Assembly: GCF_020382885.2 (NCBI RefSeq)
Contig: NC_058513.1
Span: forward strand, 3,363,408 to 3,427,407
Length of the DNA: 64,000 nt
Reading direction: 5' to 3'
Source: Scatophagus argus
Lineage: Eukaryota > Chordata > Actinopteri > Scatophagidae
Numbering within the stretch: position 1 is the stretch's first letter; the number at the start of each line of letters is the position of its first letter. The notes beneath the pieces were generated by a model. The model ran no database searches, was not told where the DNA came from, and saw only the letters and a list, made by a program, of their open reading frames with translations. The position numbers were made by a program, and so were the translations under genes. Shown here in pieces: positions 1-12,560 of this stretch.

Positions 1-17
1 AGAGGAGAGGTACACAG
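1..17 (+). CDS. possible end of an exon cut by the window edge
   Basis: The first bases run into a strong donor-like sequence, CAG|GTAGGT, at 17/18. With a plus-strand exon ending at 1084 and another at 3999-4178, this could be an upstream exon of the same gene. Only 17 bases are visible, so neither frame nor product can be judged, and a donor match alone is weak evidence. Confidence 0.2.
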
Positions 18-1004
18 GTAGGTCGCTAATGCTATATCTGAACAGGAGGTCTATTTTCAAACATATTTTCCACATGTGTGAAAATAACGCCTACAACTAG
101 CTACGTAGGACGACACATTTAATTTGACTGCAGTCACTGGATATTTGACCTCTGTGTCGGTCAAAGGCCAAAAGACTATTCTAATCTTAATTAATCTGGT
201 CTACTTTAAAGTACCTTCTCTGGGCTAAATGACTGGGCAAAACTAAATCACTTTAGCAGGAAGATCAGAACACTGTTGCCAGAAAACAGGTAGAGAGGGA
301 AAAGGGTCAGATCACAAGTTCACAGGGGAAGGCTGAAGGAGAGAAACTTTAGCCTGACACCTGACTGCACTGAGGTGATTACTCACTCTCACAGGGTCAG
401 GAATGACAACTGCTGTGCCGACTCCTCACTCACTGTGATATTCCAACTAACTCTCCTGCAGTGGGCAACAGGAGTAAGAAGCAGGTTTTAGCTGAAATGT
501 TTCCAAGCATATATCAAAATTACTTTGACAAACATATTCATACAAAGTCTCAGCATTTTTAGAGTGTTGGAGTTAAAATTAAACCAAAGTAAATGAGCAA
601 GAAGACACCGACTCACTGAGCCTCCAGGCACCAGGTTCAGGGACAGATTCAAATAACCCTCCTCCCTCACGTATTGCATACCACCTCTGCAGGACTGAGA
701 GGGGGTATATTGGGGAATATTTACACCATAAGTTTTAAGTGTCTGTGGCTGTGTGTTCATAACTTATGCACATCCTGTAAAAGTGAGCATTACCAGGGCA
801 GGTGTAAGTGAGGGCCATGTGGGCCTCTGCTCTGAACACATCAGCCAACAGACACTTTTTTTTTTCTTCCGTGTTGTTGTTGAAGTGGATGTGACTCCAA
901 CCTCCACAAAGAGTAAAAGATGAAACACATCTGTTGAGTGAGTGGGTGTGTGTGTGAGTGTGTGTAGAGGTGCTGCACCTGATGAGCTGAGAGCCGGAGG
1001 TGAG

Positions 1005-1084
1005 AACTCCATACTTACACCGTGGAGCTCCTGAACAAAATGAGTCAGCGTCAAGAGGCCCTGCAGAGGCTAGAGTCAAACAGG
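1005..1084 (+). CDS. probable internal coding exon, unrecognised gene
   Basis: A plus-strand frame is open from the AG at 1003-1004, just after an in-frame TGA at 1001-1003, to a donor AGG|GTAACG at 1084/1085. The last codons read VELLNKMSQRQEALQRLESN followed by R, a charged, helix-like segment. The exon ends in phase 0, matching the phase-0 start of the exon at 3999. The acceptor is poor: the upstream tract is GT-rich rather than pyrimidine-rich, and an alternative start after the AG at 1025-1026 is possible. Family not recognised. RNA evidence or homology would settle whether this is an exon. Confidence 0.4.
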
Positions 1085-3998
1085 GTAACGTCAGTATAAG
1101 TATGAAGTGTAATTTCAATCAGATTTTTAATCTCAAAATTGCTTCAAAATAATGAAATCGTTTAGTGAATTTTGGGTGACAGCATACTAATGGCTCATGA
1201 CTGCTACAACATGACTGGACCCCTTGGAAATTGTGTTCATGCCTAAAAGAAAATTGGGGAATGCATCAAGTTCTCCTAAATTAGTCGTACAGGCCACTTG
1301 GGAACCAATCCATTTGTACGAGTGGTTCTGAGAGCAGTAGAGCTGAAGGGAGCTGCACAGTGATCATTTGTTGTGGCTTTGTCACTACTAGTAACAGCGT
1401 TCACATTATGCATTGTCATTTTTTTTATCAGCGTGACTAGAAAACTATTCATCACTGCAGCTGTGATTGGATGCACATGAAGCTGACTTGTCATCCACCC
1501 TGTTTCTGTTGTACATATATATCTCGTTTTTATCTTACAGTAACTTCTGCAAAAAAAACTGTTGACGACATCTGACTGTTCCAAACCTATACTTGTCTAA
1601 AGTCATCTAATCTAATATTCTAGATGCTTAAATTAAATCACAACAGTCTTCCTGACCTCAACACTGAGTCTCAGCTGATGTTAGTTAAGCAGTCATGAAC
1701 ATACAGACTTTACTAGATTTAACCAAAGAGTGTTTTAGAAATTCATGTTGAGGGAGGACTGCAGAAGAAAAGTGATCATTGACTTGAACCTATTTAGCCC
1801 CACAGGGTGCTTAGTTCTTCTCCATAGAGACATTGTTGTTATGTTTGCAATTTCTTTTCTTTCATCTTTTGTACTGAGTGCAACAGGTCTTAAGAACAAA
1901 ATAAGGCCAAATAAGCCCCAAGAACTTGGGTTAGACACTTTGATATTGCAAACAACAAACACAACTTTTTCCCTTTATTTTTGGTTTCACCCTTTATTGA
2001 TAACCTCAAGTCCTGAACTGTGGTAAGCTTTCTTTTTGTTTGGTCCCCTTGGGCCTGTTGTTTGGCTCACTTGGATTATGCATAAAAAAATTATTTTCTA
2101 AACCTTCATATTTTTCTTTGTTCTTTATTTGTGAATGAGTTAAGTTGTGGGTAAGAGTTTGTGGAATGTAACCTATGAGAGGTTTGAGCACATTGTCCTG
2201 TGGAGGTTCAGACAAATGTCTAGCTGTGTATGCACAGTATATGTCCATGGACACGTGTGTTCCCTTGAATAAGACATGATGAATGGCTTCACTGAATGCA
2301 GTCTTTAAGGTGTGAGCATGTTGGCTTTTGCTGTAGCAGCTTATCGTGTTATAGGTCACATTAACAACGTACTTATCATATCACATAATCAGAACCATGC
2401 AAGTATGTTATCCAAGCACTAGGACTACAAGGTCGCTTGATGCGTGCAGGACAAGAACAGTTACAGTGACGATGAATAAATAAATATTCAGTCAGATGTA
2501 AACAGTAAGAGGTAGAACATAAGAAGCTTATATGAGAGCCTATAGGGCCTGTATCATGAATCAAGTTCAAGCACATTGCAAACATTGCTATCCAACTACT
2601 TCATGTCTCATTAACATGTAAAAAAACAGCATAACATTGTCATGATGAACCTAAACCATGAACATGTGGGTGTGTGTTTTGTGTGACAGGATTAGTCTCT
2701 GAATGGCTGTTGTCAATATTCACATCTAAGCTAACATAAGCTAGCAAATTTGGTTGCTCTCTGTGCCTTCCTAGTGCGACTAGCTCGCTAACAGCTTTAG
2801 CGATGTACCCACCTAGCCATGTGAAAGACTAGGCAGGTATGTAGGTAACCAGGCAGGTCGGATTTCCACTTTGGACTGAATGAAAAGATTGCATGGGCTT
2901 ATTACAGGCCTGTTGTGACTACAGACAGCAGAGCTTTTCTTTTCTTGTTAATCTTGAAATGTTAGAAGATACTCTACAAGCACAACAAAAAATGCTTCAA
3001 AAACATATTTCCAACCCTACCTTTGAACTGATTAAATTTAAAATCATGCATAATTATGTTGACTTTGTCAGTTGATATCACAATTAAATGGTTTTTTTTT
3101 TCTTTTTTTTAAATCTGCAGCAGAGATTGAGAATAGAAATGAATGCTGGTTAACAAGTTATGTTTGTGGGACTGACTGATCGATCAGGTCAGCTGTCTAT
3201 CTCATTTTTTGCCAAACATTCGGGCTGTGAAGCAGTTTTGTTGTTGTCCAGCTGAAAAGATAAAGAATAAAAGATTTCAGAGCCTTCATACGGCTGAGGA
3301 GGTTCACTATGAAAAACATCAAAAATGCTGGATGCCTTGAGGTGTTGATGTGGATGAAAGTTTTTACACATGAAAAATACAGACAGCCTGATGTTGAGTT
3401 ATCTGGCTTCACTAAGCAGAACATTAGTACTGACAATAGGTAACATCAAACTGGCTTGGTTAACTTTAATCCACTTATGAATGTGTTTAATATGATGCAC
3501 TACATTGAACACTATGCAAATATTAAAGGAAGGACTGGGTTGGAACTATTAGGGTTTTTCATTGTTTAGAAGTGAAGATTCATACGGAGAATAAATAGAT
3601 AACACAGTTTTTAAACAAAACGAAACAATCAGTCACTCACTAAAGAAATATGTTTCATTGTTTCTGGCCCAGTTTCTTTCCATTTACAATGTAGTTTCCT
3701 TCATCCTTTAAAAAAAGTACAACACATGTCATGGATTAAGAACAATGCTTGTCATAGTTGTATGAGAGAATCAGAGGTATTCTGTTCCTGAGAGAAAATT
3801 AAGATGTTGATGAAGAAAATTCTAATAGTATGTTTGTATTCTGTAATATTTACTTTGATTAGACTTTTGAAAGGCTGCAGTAGTGCTGTATTACTCCTAC
3901 TGGCTTTCATATAGTCCAGAACAACATCTTTCAAAATCAGGCCATGAACCTTTGAGCCATCTTTCCCTCAGCAACAGCAACAGCAGCAGCAGCAGTAG
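1085..3998 (+). other. putative intron of the left-edge gene
   Basis: About 2.9 kb between the two candidate exons. It is AT-rich, with no ORF that looks like protein, no RNA gene and no clear transposon. A pyrimidine stretch ending CTTTCCCTCAG (3961-3971) and a following CAG-rich run (3971-3995) lie just before the proposed last exon. Confidence 0.35.
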
Positions 3999-4178
3999 CA
4001 GCTGATGAGGACCCCCGACCAGGCCCTTTCAGAGAGCCACAGTCTGCTCCCCCTGCCAGGACCACCACAGGAAGAGGAAGAGAGCCCAGCAGCAGCTACA
4101 GATGTCTACTTCAGAGGAGAGGCTCATCCACGCTGGAGCTCCTCCATCTCCACCCCACTACATGATAATGTAGATTAA
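3999..4178 (+). CDS. probable last coding exon, C-terminus of an unrecognised protein
   Basis: Sixty codons are open from CAG at 3999 to a TAA at 4176-4178, preceded by CAGTAG|CAG as acceptor. The frame reads QLMRTPDQALSESHSLLPLP at the start and ends with STPLHDNVD. The middle has a short Glu run (EEEE), an Ala run and the stretch VYFRGEAHPRWSSS. Such mixed, non-repetitive composition with a GC-rich base content unlike its flanks is typical of a real C-terminal tail. The exon begins in phase 0, matching the exon ending at 1084. Just upstream is a CAG/CAA run that would encode poly-Gln but is closed by TAG in this frame. The alternative acceptor CTCAG at 3967-3971 would open a different frame (A/T-rich then Pro/Arg-rich, stop near 4163), so the frame choice is an inference. 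Gene identity unknown. Confidence 0.5.
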   Translation, partial: QLMRTPDQALSESHSLLPLPGPPQEEEESPAAATDVYFRGEAHPRWSSSISTPLHDNVD

Positions 4179-5831
4179 TTTATGCTCCCTCCTTTCAAAA
4201 TTTACAAAGCAAAAGTCACTCATCTGTAACGATGAGGGAACTAATAACTAAACAATAACTCTTCTCTTCTAAGTATCTATCTTGTACATCATCACTGGCA
4301 ACTGAAAGAAAAATGGTGAGTTGGATAGCAAATATGACGCAAAGAAGAAGAAGCTCCTTCTTAATTTTATTTTAATTTTATTTTATTTTAAAAGTTAGTA
4401 CTTGTATTGGTTTCAGTAAATGAGACATATGTTTAGTATATAAATATCATACATGTTGACTGATTATCTGAGCTGAGTGTCTCCTTTGGCTCTGATGCAG
4501 CAGTAAGTAACTTGCAGTGGGATGAAATGTATAATATTTGTGTACAAAATGTAGTGGAGTGGGGATATATAGAATACAAAGATACTTCAGACAAGGCTAC
4601 ACGTTAAGTCCATTCCTTTTCCCAGTTTAGGCTGGACTGATGATGGTGTAATTGAATGTGAAGCCGAAAAGCTCAGCTGAACCGATTAGAGGAGCTATGG
4701 AAAATTAACAGCTATTTTACTAATTGATCAATAGTTGAAGTAATTTTAAAACATATCTCCTCTGGTTGTAGCTTCCAATATGTGGGGATTTGATTCTGTC
4801 TTTGTCATAAGGCATATGGCTGATGATTGGATGAAATTTGGTATTTGTCACCATTTTCCTCCATGTGATAAACAAAATGATAGACAAATTATTTGAGAAC
4901 ATAGTTCAGATAATGAGATGATCAATAGCTGTGGGTCAAATTGTGATAAAGATTATTCAAAGTTCTCTGACTTTTGATAATTATTAGAGACTTAAGAATT
5001 AGAGACTAATCCCAAAAAATGACTAGTTGATGTCATAATGAAGATAATCAACGGTTGCTGCTCTAACTGAATGTATTTGCTACAGAAAAATTCAGAGACT
5101 CAAACTGTATCAGATAAAAACTGCAGGATTCATGCTGCATATTCTTTGAGAAATGTCAGCAGCAGAATATACATAATACATAACACAGGCAGTAGGTGAA
5201 TATAACCACTTATTTAAAACAGCTGCTGCTTTTAACAATGGGCCTCAATGAGTATTTTCTGCTTTGCTGGTGTCACACAAATTCTGTTTTTCCCGAACCT
5301 GTTCTGCCAAATGTTTTTTTTTTTTTAAATAATTTATCACTACAAAAGAACAAGCAAGCTCAGTTGAAATTCTTGAAAAACAATTGAAAACTGTTTTTCC
5401 TACTGTAACATCAAAACTTGATCCTCTAGTTTCCACGTCTTTAACAACGCCAAAACAAGTGGGGAGGGAAAACAAAAGTCCCCAAACCAACAAACAGAAC
5501 CAGCGACTGGAGAGGAGGAGATAATACCTGACTGTCCCGTGATTTTGATGTGATTTTGGCCTCTTCCCTGGCGGCTTTTGAAGAAAATCCAGTCATTTCG
5601 TGTTGACACATGTTAGCGAAGTTTTAGCAATCTGTTTCTTAGAGTTTTCATAAAGCCTCTGCGTGTTTTTTTAACTGAATCAGTTTAGTGATTGATTGTT
5701 TTCATAGCTTCACATCTAAGTGGATTATTACTATGCTCTACAGTGCGAAAGAGCAGCGAGACCTCTGGGATAGCTTAAGCAGCTGAAGCATGCAGTCGGT
5801 TTTCCTCAGGTGATAAATCTCCCGTTAGTCA

Positions 5832-5863
<32 letters not shown>

Positions 5864-6649
5864 ATAGTGGTTGTTCTGGTTTCAGCAGAGCTACTTTTCA
5901 TTAGTCCTTATTAGGATCCATGGCTGCTAACTTTGTAACTTCCAAATGGACAATGACAGATTAATTTGGCAATTTTTTTTAAAGTCCCTAAATTCCTAAT
6001 CACTGTAAACCGATTTTAAATGAATTATTTTTTTGCATTCAGGAAAAATACTTCCATGTCTCTGCCTCTTTGATGAGATACTGACATTTTTTAGTATGTC
6101 GTTGCAGTACCCCATTAATGTTTCAAGTTAAAATATGGAAAGTTTTTGAAAGGGGTTAAGTCTTGGGTTCTCAATGTCCTTGAATATGAGGGGAAGAACA
6201 ATTTGCTCCAAATTTATTACTCCAAAGATAAACAAAAATACATACAACTGTACTACTGTACTGGAAATTGGACCTTCCACTGACAGAATCTGATATTCTG
6301 ATATATAATTTATAAATATAATCTGATTCTCTGATATGTAAGATAAAAATGGCTCCAACTTTGGAAGTTTCAACTATATGCCTAGAAATGGAAGTTACAA
6401 CTCCTGTTTTCAGGCTTACAGGAAAGTGCACAGCTCCAGCCAATGGTGTTGTTAGGCCTGGATGTACTATGACTAGCCTTAGATATAAAAAGACAAACAA
6501 ATAAACAACAATAAAAAAGATGAAAAACAAAAAAAGAATAATAGAAAATAACATAACCCCTGATCTACTAATCTGATCAGGATTTCTAACTTTCATGTTG
6601 ATTAAGAAGACTTTGGAAGCAGTGAGTATGGAGTCCCAGTCTGAGCCCT
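4179..6649. other. no gene seen; AT-rich noncoding DNA
   Basis: After the proposed stop there is no second ORF, RNA gene or transposon I can support. An ATTTT-type repeat lies near 4362-4392 and an (AC)n microsatellite at 5832-5864. If 3999-4178 is a last exon, its 3' UTR lies here. Confidence 0.5.
5832..5864. repeat. (AC)n microsatellite
   Basis: About 16 dinucleotide units, broken once by a T near the 3' end. Confidence 0.95.
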
Positions 6650-6928
6650 TCTGTGCAGAGTTCTATATTCTGTGCCTGCGTGGGTTTTCTCTGGGTACTC
6701 CAGCTTCCTCCCACAGTCCCAGAAACATGTGCATTAGGTTAATTGGCTACTCCACATTGCCCCTAGGTGTGAGTGTGTGTGATTGTCTTTGTGTGTCAGC
6801 CTTGTGATTGACTAGCGACCAGTCCAGGGTGAACCCCGCCTCTTTCCCGTAGCCAGCTGGGATAGGCTCCCTATGTAGGGGAGTCGTGAACCTGCATGGA
6901 TAAAGTGTCAGAAAATGGATGGATTATT
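6650..6928 (-). repeat. common teleost interspersed repeat, copy 1 (minus orientation)
   Basis: This is the reverse complement of the element at 43591-43947 and 62285-62560. Shared landmarks are CTTCCTCCCACAGTCCC, CATTGCCCCTAGGTGTGAG, CCAGTCCAGGGTGAACCCC and CAGCTGGGATAGGCTCCC, ending with a GGATGGAT-type terminus. The family is very common in fish genomes; its class is not certain from the sequence. This copy is diverged and lacks a clear target-site duplication. Confidence 0.8.
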
Positions 6929-9364
6929 AAGACTTGCAAATTGGACTTCATAGGTAACATGTCGACTTTCAGATCTAACACACCAACATCCTTAAGCAAT
7001 AAAGGATCTTCAATACATGCAATATATCTGACATCAGTAGTCATAGTTTTATGATAGCTTACATGCTATAACTAATTCTTGACTGAACCTGGATGCTGCT
7101 GGGCATAAGGTTGAGCCAATTTTACATTTCTACTACTTGCAATGTAAAAATATAATGGATTAATATTGTGCATAGAGAATGAAGTCACACTCCCGCTGTG
7201 TGTATTGTAACCTCTGCTTCACTGTTTTTTTGATTTGGTAGCCAGGCTGGCCACATGTGCATGTTAAAACTTGTAAGTCGCCTTCAGTCCTCCTCACTGG
7301 TTTTAAAAAGGGTGGCCTTCTAAGAAACTTTCTCCTATTATAGCTAAACAGTGCACTAAAATATGCTTCTGAACACAGTTGAGGGAATAAATGCAGTACA
7401 CGTTAAAAAAAATCTTATTTCTTGTAAGATCAGCACAGCCTAGTTTTACAGTTCCATCCAAGCTTCGTGAGCAGTTTGTGCTCAGTTGCACTTCTTGTTT
7501 TCAACTTGAATGAATGATAGATTGAATTGATTGAATGTCAGTCATCTATCTATCACAAACAATGCAAATAGGCAAAGTCTCCATAATGTTAAGTTATTTC
7601 TTTTAGTGGAAAAGATGTTTCAGACAAAAACCACTATGCAGTAATGCAGATAGGACGTACACTTTAGCTTTTCCTTTTGATCTTCATTGGCCGCTTTGTT
7701 GGGACCCTATGATATGCTGGATATTCCCTGTTTCCCTCTTTTCGGAAATCAAACAGCACTCCCTCTGAGTTCATTTAACTCAATCAATATGATTAAAGCT
7801 ACCGCAGTGCTTTTACATCAGTACAATCAGCAGCACCTGTGGTTTCTCAATGCTGGTGCCAGCGTTCAAGACTCCTTCCTGATCAAGACTAATATCACAG
7901 GGGGTTTTATTTTGCTGAGTCTTATTTTCTTCATGTTCACATATCTCTTGACTAAAGATGATCTGATGTAAACTGATGTTTTGTCTGTATGTTTAACATG
8001 TTATCAATAGACCAGAATCACGCCTTCACACACTGGCAGTCCACCTTTTCTGGGGCAGAAAGTCTGTGGGAAAGTAAAGTTGAAAGAGAATTTGCAACTT
8101 GAAGAAACCCCGGCAGCTCGGAGTTGTGTGGAGCCATGGCATTCATTACAGTAGAAGCACATACACATGACTTCTTTTGTGTTGGGAATTTGAATGCTTT
8201 TCTGAAGCTGCCTCGCTGAGCTCAGTGTTTGAAGCAGCACAAGTCATTCTCCACACACCCACGGGAGCCTGGTGGCTTTAAAGTATAATTTCCACAGTGG
8301 AATTCACAGAAATACGTAAAAAAAGAGTAGAGTTTTTTTTTTTTTTTTTAGAGATTTTCACTGGAACTCCAATTCAGAATTCTTATTGTAAACACATCAG
8401 CATGTTAAACTGTCAAAATTTGATAAGTAAGTAAATAGCATAGTCCTTTTCTCATGTTTTAGACAGACAAAATAAGATTTCATCATGATCAGCTTCACAG
8501 GACATAACAAACTCCTCTTCCAATTAAACGTGCTGTGCAGCGCCTCTAGCATCAAAACGATATAAAAACGTAACTTTTCTGTCAAACACATGGTGTGATA
8601 GTGCTGCTGAGCATTCCAGCGTGGGGTTCCTCTAATTCAAACGCACTCAAAATGCAAAATCCCGCAGCGTGCTGTTGTGCCAGATCTGTCTGTGTTTCAT
8701 GAAAAGCATTTCAAAGAGAGGAGCAAGCAGAGAGCTTCTAAGGGCAAGTGAACCAACCACTGCCCACTTAAGCAGCAGTGGTGGAGCCATGATGACTGTG
8801 TCAGAAGTCTGGTTTGAGTTCAGACAGTTTGAACTTTTTATTCATATTTTATCTTTTGTAAGTTAGAGTCATAGAGCCACAAATCACTGATTACAATAAA
8901 ATAACTGGTAACACTTAAGTTTATATGCCACAAACCACAGCGTATACTTTACTTAAATGCCATGTTTCATTCTAGCCTCAAGGAAAATAATACAGGCAGT
9001 GCCTGTGGCTTAATGCAGGTGTTGTATTGTGAGTTTGAGGATGCTAGCTGTGCAAGTGATTCTAGACTAATGAATCATTATGAACACAGGAAGGACGCAA
9101 ATACAAGACACAGACAGAGTGGTGTTGGTTAGAAAGGAGGTTTTATTGTACAAAAGGATCTGGACGAGGGGCTGGTGACACTGAATGGGGATCCAGTGGT
9201 AGCAGGAAGAGTGATGGTAATGGATGGACCCGGCATGAGCATAGAATGAAGTGACGCATGGCAGGCAGGGCCAGTATAGAGGCTCGGTGGTTATTGTCTC
9301 ATCGAGATGCACAAAATGTTCTCTTCAGCATCTGTGGCAGGGGCACCGAAAATGCTAGAGAGCT
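6929..9364. other. no gene seen
   Basis: No ORF in this stretch resembles protein or has convincing splice sites. A T-run at 8333-8350 and ordinary AT-rich sequence are all that stand out. Confidence 0.5.
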
Positions 9365-9580
9365 ATAGAGAAGACGCCTTCACACGTGCTTAACATGAAA
9401 CGCTAAATGTTTAGGCACAAAGTGGTGTAGTTCAGGAGGAAATCTGTGAAGTGTGTCTTGAACTCCCAGGAGACTGAGTGGTGTGTGAGCCACCACTCAG
9501 TGCTGGCCCCTCTTCATTGTAAAGTTAGTCTGATCATTTGATAATGAAGCTGATGTGTTTGCTAAGATAAAAACCAAAAT
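9365..9580. repeat. dispersed repeat fragment related to 14590-14700
   Basis: Shares CGTGCTTAACATGA and GTTTAGGCACAAA with the stretch near 14600, in the same order and spacing. This resembles a dispersed teleost element whose fuller copies contain 'aaaccatgatcttttcctaa'-type sequence, seen also near 28495. It contains a hairpin at 9473-9501. Confidence 0.4.
9473..9501. other. 11-bp perfect inverted repeat, 7-nt loop
   Basis: ACTGAGTGGTG at 9473-9483 pairs with CACCACTCAGT at 9491-9501. It is short, lies inside a repeat fragment, and no function is implied. Confidence 0.6.
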
Positions 9581-9599
9581 TTCATTCCACATACTAACT

Positions 9600-9900
9600 G
9601 TCATATCAGCCTGTCATTTCAGACTCCCTCCTGCCCTGCAGTAACCCCTCTCACACCATAGCCAATCAGCTGACCCCCCCCACTCTCCACCTGCACACCT
9701 GTTCCCACTTTCCCTTCCCCATCAGCCCTGCAGTGTACCAGCCCACTCATTCTCTGCCAGATCATCTATTGTGTTTCCTGCGTAGCTGTCCAGCCTTTTC
9801 TTCAGCCTGAATACATTTGTCTGTTTTGATCTGCCTGCCTTGTTGATATTTTCCTGTTTTTGACCACAAGTAAATATCTTTCAAGTTTTACCTAATGTGC
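9600..9900 (+). repeat. LTR-like dispersed repeat remnant
   Basis: A pyrimidine-rich stretch with CACACCTGTTCCCACTTTCC, CTGCCAGATCATCTATTGTG and CTGTTTTGATCTGCCTGCC. This style of sequence is typical of the ends of fish LTR or other mobile elements, and similar stretches lie near 28190-28450 and 57080-57410. No coding part or paired terminus is visible, so the class is a guess. Confidence 0.3.
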
Positions 9901-12099
9901 TTTTCTTGCTTGAATTTTGCATCTGTATTCAAACGTGTTTTTTTTTTATCAAGTAAATTTAACATATATGATATTCAAATATGCTCAAAATACCCTCCAT
10001 TCCCTGGTATATTCATATAAAAATATGAATAAAACAAGTTATGAAGGCAATCTCACTGCCGTCCAAAATACTGACAAGGAAATGTAGTCTTCATCATCTG
10101 GTTTATGGTGCAAGATACTGCAGTTTTACTTGTGGTTCTTTGGCCCCCCACAATGTTACATTAACCCTTAAAATGTATTTTGTGAATGCAAAGTAGTCAA
10201 ACTATTGAATAAATTTAACCCGAAGTCATCAATAAAAACTGCTGGAATCACAAACAAAAGATCACGAGCAGTTTCACATCTGATTTGTCTCCAGCAGCGT
10301 GGTGGCTTCAGAAACAGAGACACAACTCAATAACACTGTCATGCTGTGAGTTACAACACTGGTTTAAAGTGCTGACATGAAGCGCATATCTTAGGACATG
10401 ATGGAGTACTGTGGATCTGCAACCTTACCTCCTCCATATGCATGGCAGGATGGAGTGGATTTAAGTCTTTTTTCTCTCTGTCTGTCTGTTTACAGATGAG
10501 ATGCCACATCATGCCTCTTCGCTCTCATTGAAGACACAGTGGGACTAAAAAAAAAGGCCTAAACAACACCAAACTCAAGGTCTACTGTGAGGTGAAGAAG
10601 TGTAGTATGTGACTGACTGCTCTGATGTGTGCTCATCTCACGAATCCATCTGCATGAGGGTGTTCCTCTATGACACTCACTGTCAACAGCAGCTGAAGCC
10701 ATGCGTCAGAACCGACTCAGCTCCAGCACAATGATGTGCAAAGAATCAAATTCAGCATTTGTAAATTTGTTGTCCGTGACGTTTAAAAAATAAACTATAG
10801 CCTTTCGTTTTGTGAAATATCAGAATTTATTTAGATCTACCTGAACACAAGCTACTCCACAACTGAAGCTGAAGGTTCCCAGGGAGACGGTATGACTTGT
10901 CCATTTCCCTTAACCTTCTCGTAAAAACCGAAGCTTCTACGATTTGAGGAACTTCTGATGCATACTAAATGATATACCAGCAGTTTCTTGTGCTTTCCCA
11001 TCCCGTCCTCAGCTGTCTGTGACATTTTGAAGCTCATTAGGATGCCTGGGCAGTGAGCGTTGGGACAGTGTACTGCTAAGGTGCTCTAGGTTGGATTATG
11101 ACCAAACAAAGCACCCAATCTCACTGTAGCCTACTTCCATTGATTTACAGTATTTATGCAGTTATAACTCAGTGTGTATGCTGGGTCCCGACTGCAGCCG
11201 AGCTGGCTCAATTACTTAATACAGGGCCAGCCGACTCCTAATCCCCATAACCACGATGGAAGGCTTTGCAAAGAGGAAGTGACAGCAAACTAATCCATAA
11301 AGCTTTGGTACACAGTGGCTTTAAGGGGCAAGTTTATGCATGCAATTAATATGATACAGCAGACTTACAGATCTTTGTGATGCAGTCATTTTCTTCCTGG
11401 GTGCTCCATAACAAACAGACTGAGAAATAAGATCAGTCTAGAGCCAATGCACAAACAATCTGTTTATTTGACTGCCTTAAAATGATGAAGAGTTTCCGGT
11501 GGTGTTGGTGGTGCTGGTTGGGGGGGCACTATTTAGTAATGATATAATTCTACAAAACTAAACATTTTAAAGACTGACACTATGTTCCGCAGATCATTAA
11601 ATTCAAGCCAAAAACACGATCCATTACTTAATCGTGTTAAATAACATCCCCCTCAACGACACTGCCTCTCCTGACTAACTTATCAACTGGCTGGTCACAA
11701 ATGGTATATACCAAGAGATCCCTCATTAAATCTGTTCGCCTGGTATGCGACTCTGGAGTGACATGGAGGCTGATTTGTTGCTGGGAATGACACTGACATC
11801 TCGCTGTAGCTGGTAAACATGACCTCTCCATCTGCTGCTGGATTAATGATGTTGCCTTGGAGTCCTTGTTGAAAGAATGACCGAGAACAGCCAAATTAAA
11901 TCTGACCACACACCCAACAGGCAACGGAGTGGTGGACAGTGAGTGTAGAGTGGCATATGAAGAACTTTTAAAATATATTGTAAGTGATTGCTAGACACAG
12001 ATCTGTTGTTACGGAACAAGTCAAACCTGAATGAAATGAATTGTGGCTGACAAAGCTGACATTTTATTTACTTGTAAAACTGAGCAAGATGAACACGTT
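9901..12099. other. no gene seen
   Basis: Noncoding as far as can be read. The part around 11270-11400 is free of obvious repeats and of balanced base composition; it could be a conserved noncoding element, but this needs alignment to other fish. Confidence 0.4.
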
Positions 12100-12560
12100 C
12101 CACAGACTTTGTGAGCAGCTCTTTTCATTCTGCGCAGAAGGAAGTGTGCATCTGCTCATAGAGGCGAGATGAGCTAACTAAGCCAGCTAATGTTACAGAT
12201 CAGCCAAGAAGGACGTGTTTAAAGTTCGAAAACACCAGTTCGAGCCTCTCGTCCATGAGTAGATGCACACTTCCTTCTGTGCAGTGATACGGTGTGTTGT
12301 CCGGTGGGAAATAAAACAGTTCCTACGTGAAACTGCTCAAAGCGATGGATTATCTTGAGCAAGTGGGTCATGATTTCTGGAAAGAGATACTGCGGTTGGT
12401 TGGTTTTGAGGTTGTTTTATTTATTTATTTTTTGGTACAAACGAAGTGCCATCTCATTGAATTATATTAATGTCGTTGGCAGACATCTTCAAACTCTGCT
12501 ACTCACAACAACAGTCTAGATGGATAAATAGCACTACAGGCAGTTTAAAGATAATGAAAA
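12100..12560. repeat. MITE-like repeat with an imperfect inverted repeat
   Basis: Imperfect arms at 12130-12168 and 12248-12284 pair over about 37 bases (CAGAAGGAAGTGTGCATCT opposite AGATGCACACTTCCTTCTG) around a 79-nt interior. Downstream motifs GGATTATCTTGAGCAA and CAGTCTAGATGGATAAATA also recur, diverged and partly in the opposite order, in every array unit (around 35128-35340 in unit 1). This points to a nonautonomous DNA element family with copies in both places. No transposase is present. Confidence 0.45.

Noticed and set aside
735-1118. Minus-strand frames of 96-127 codons across 735-1118
   Set aside because: Their middle is His-Thr repeats from the GT microsatellite near 945-965, and they lie opposite a better plus-strand exon candidate.
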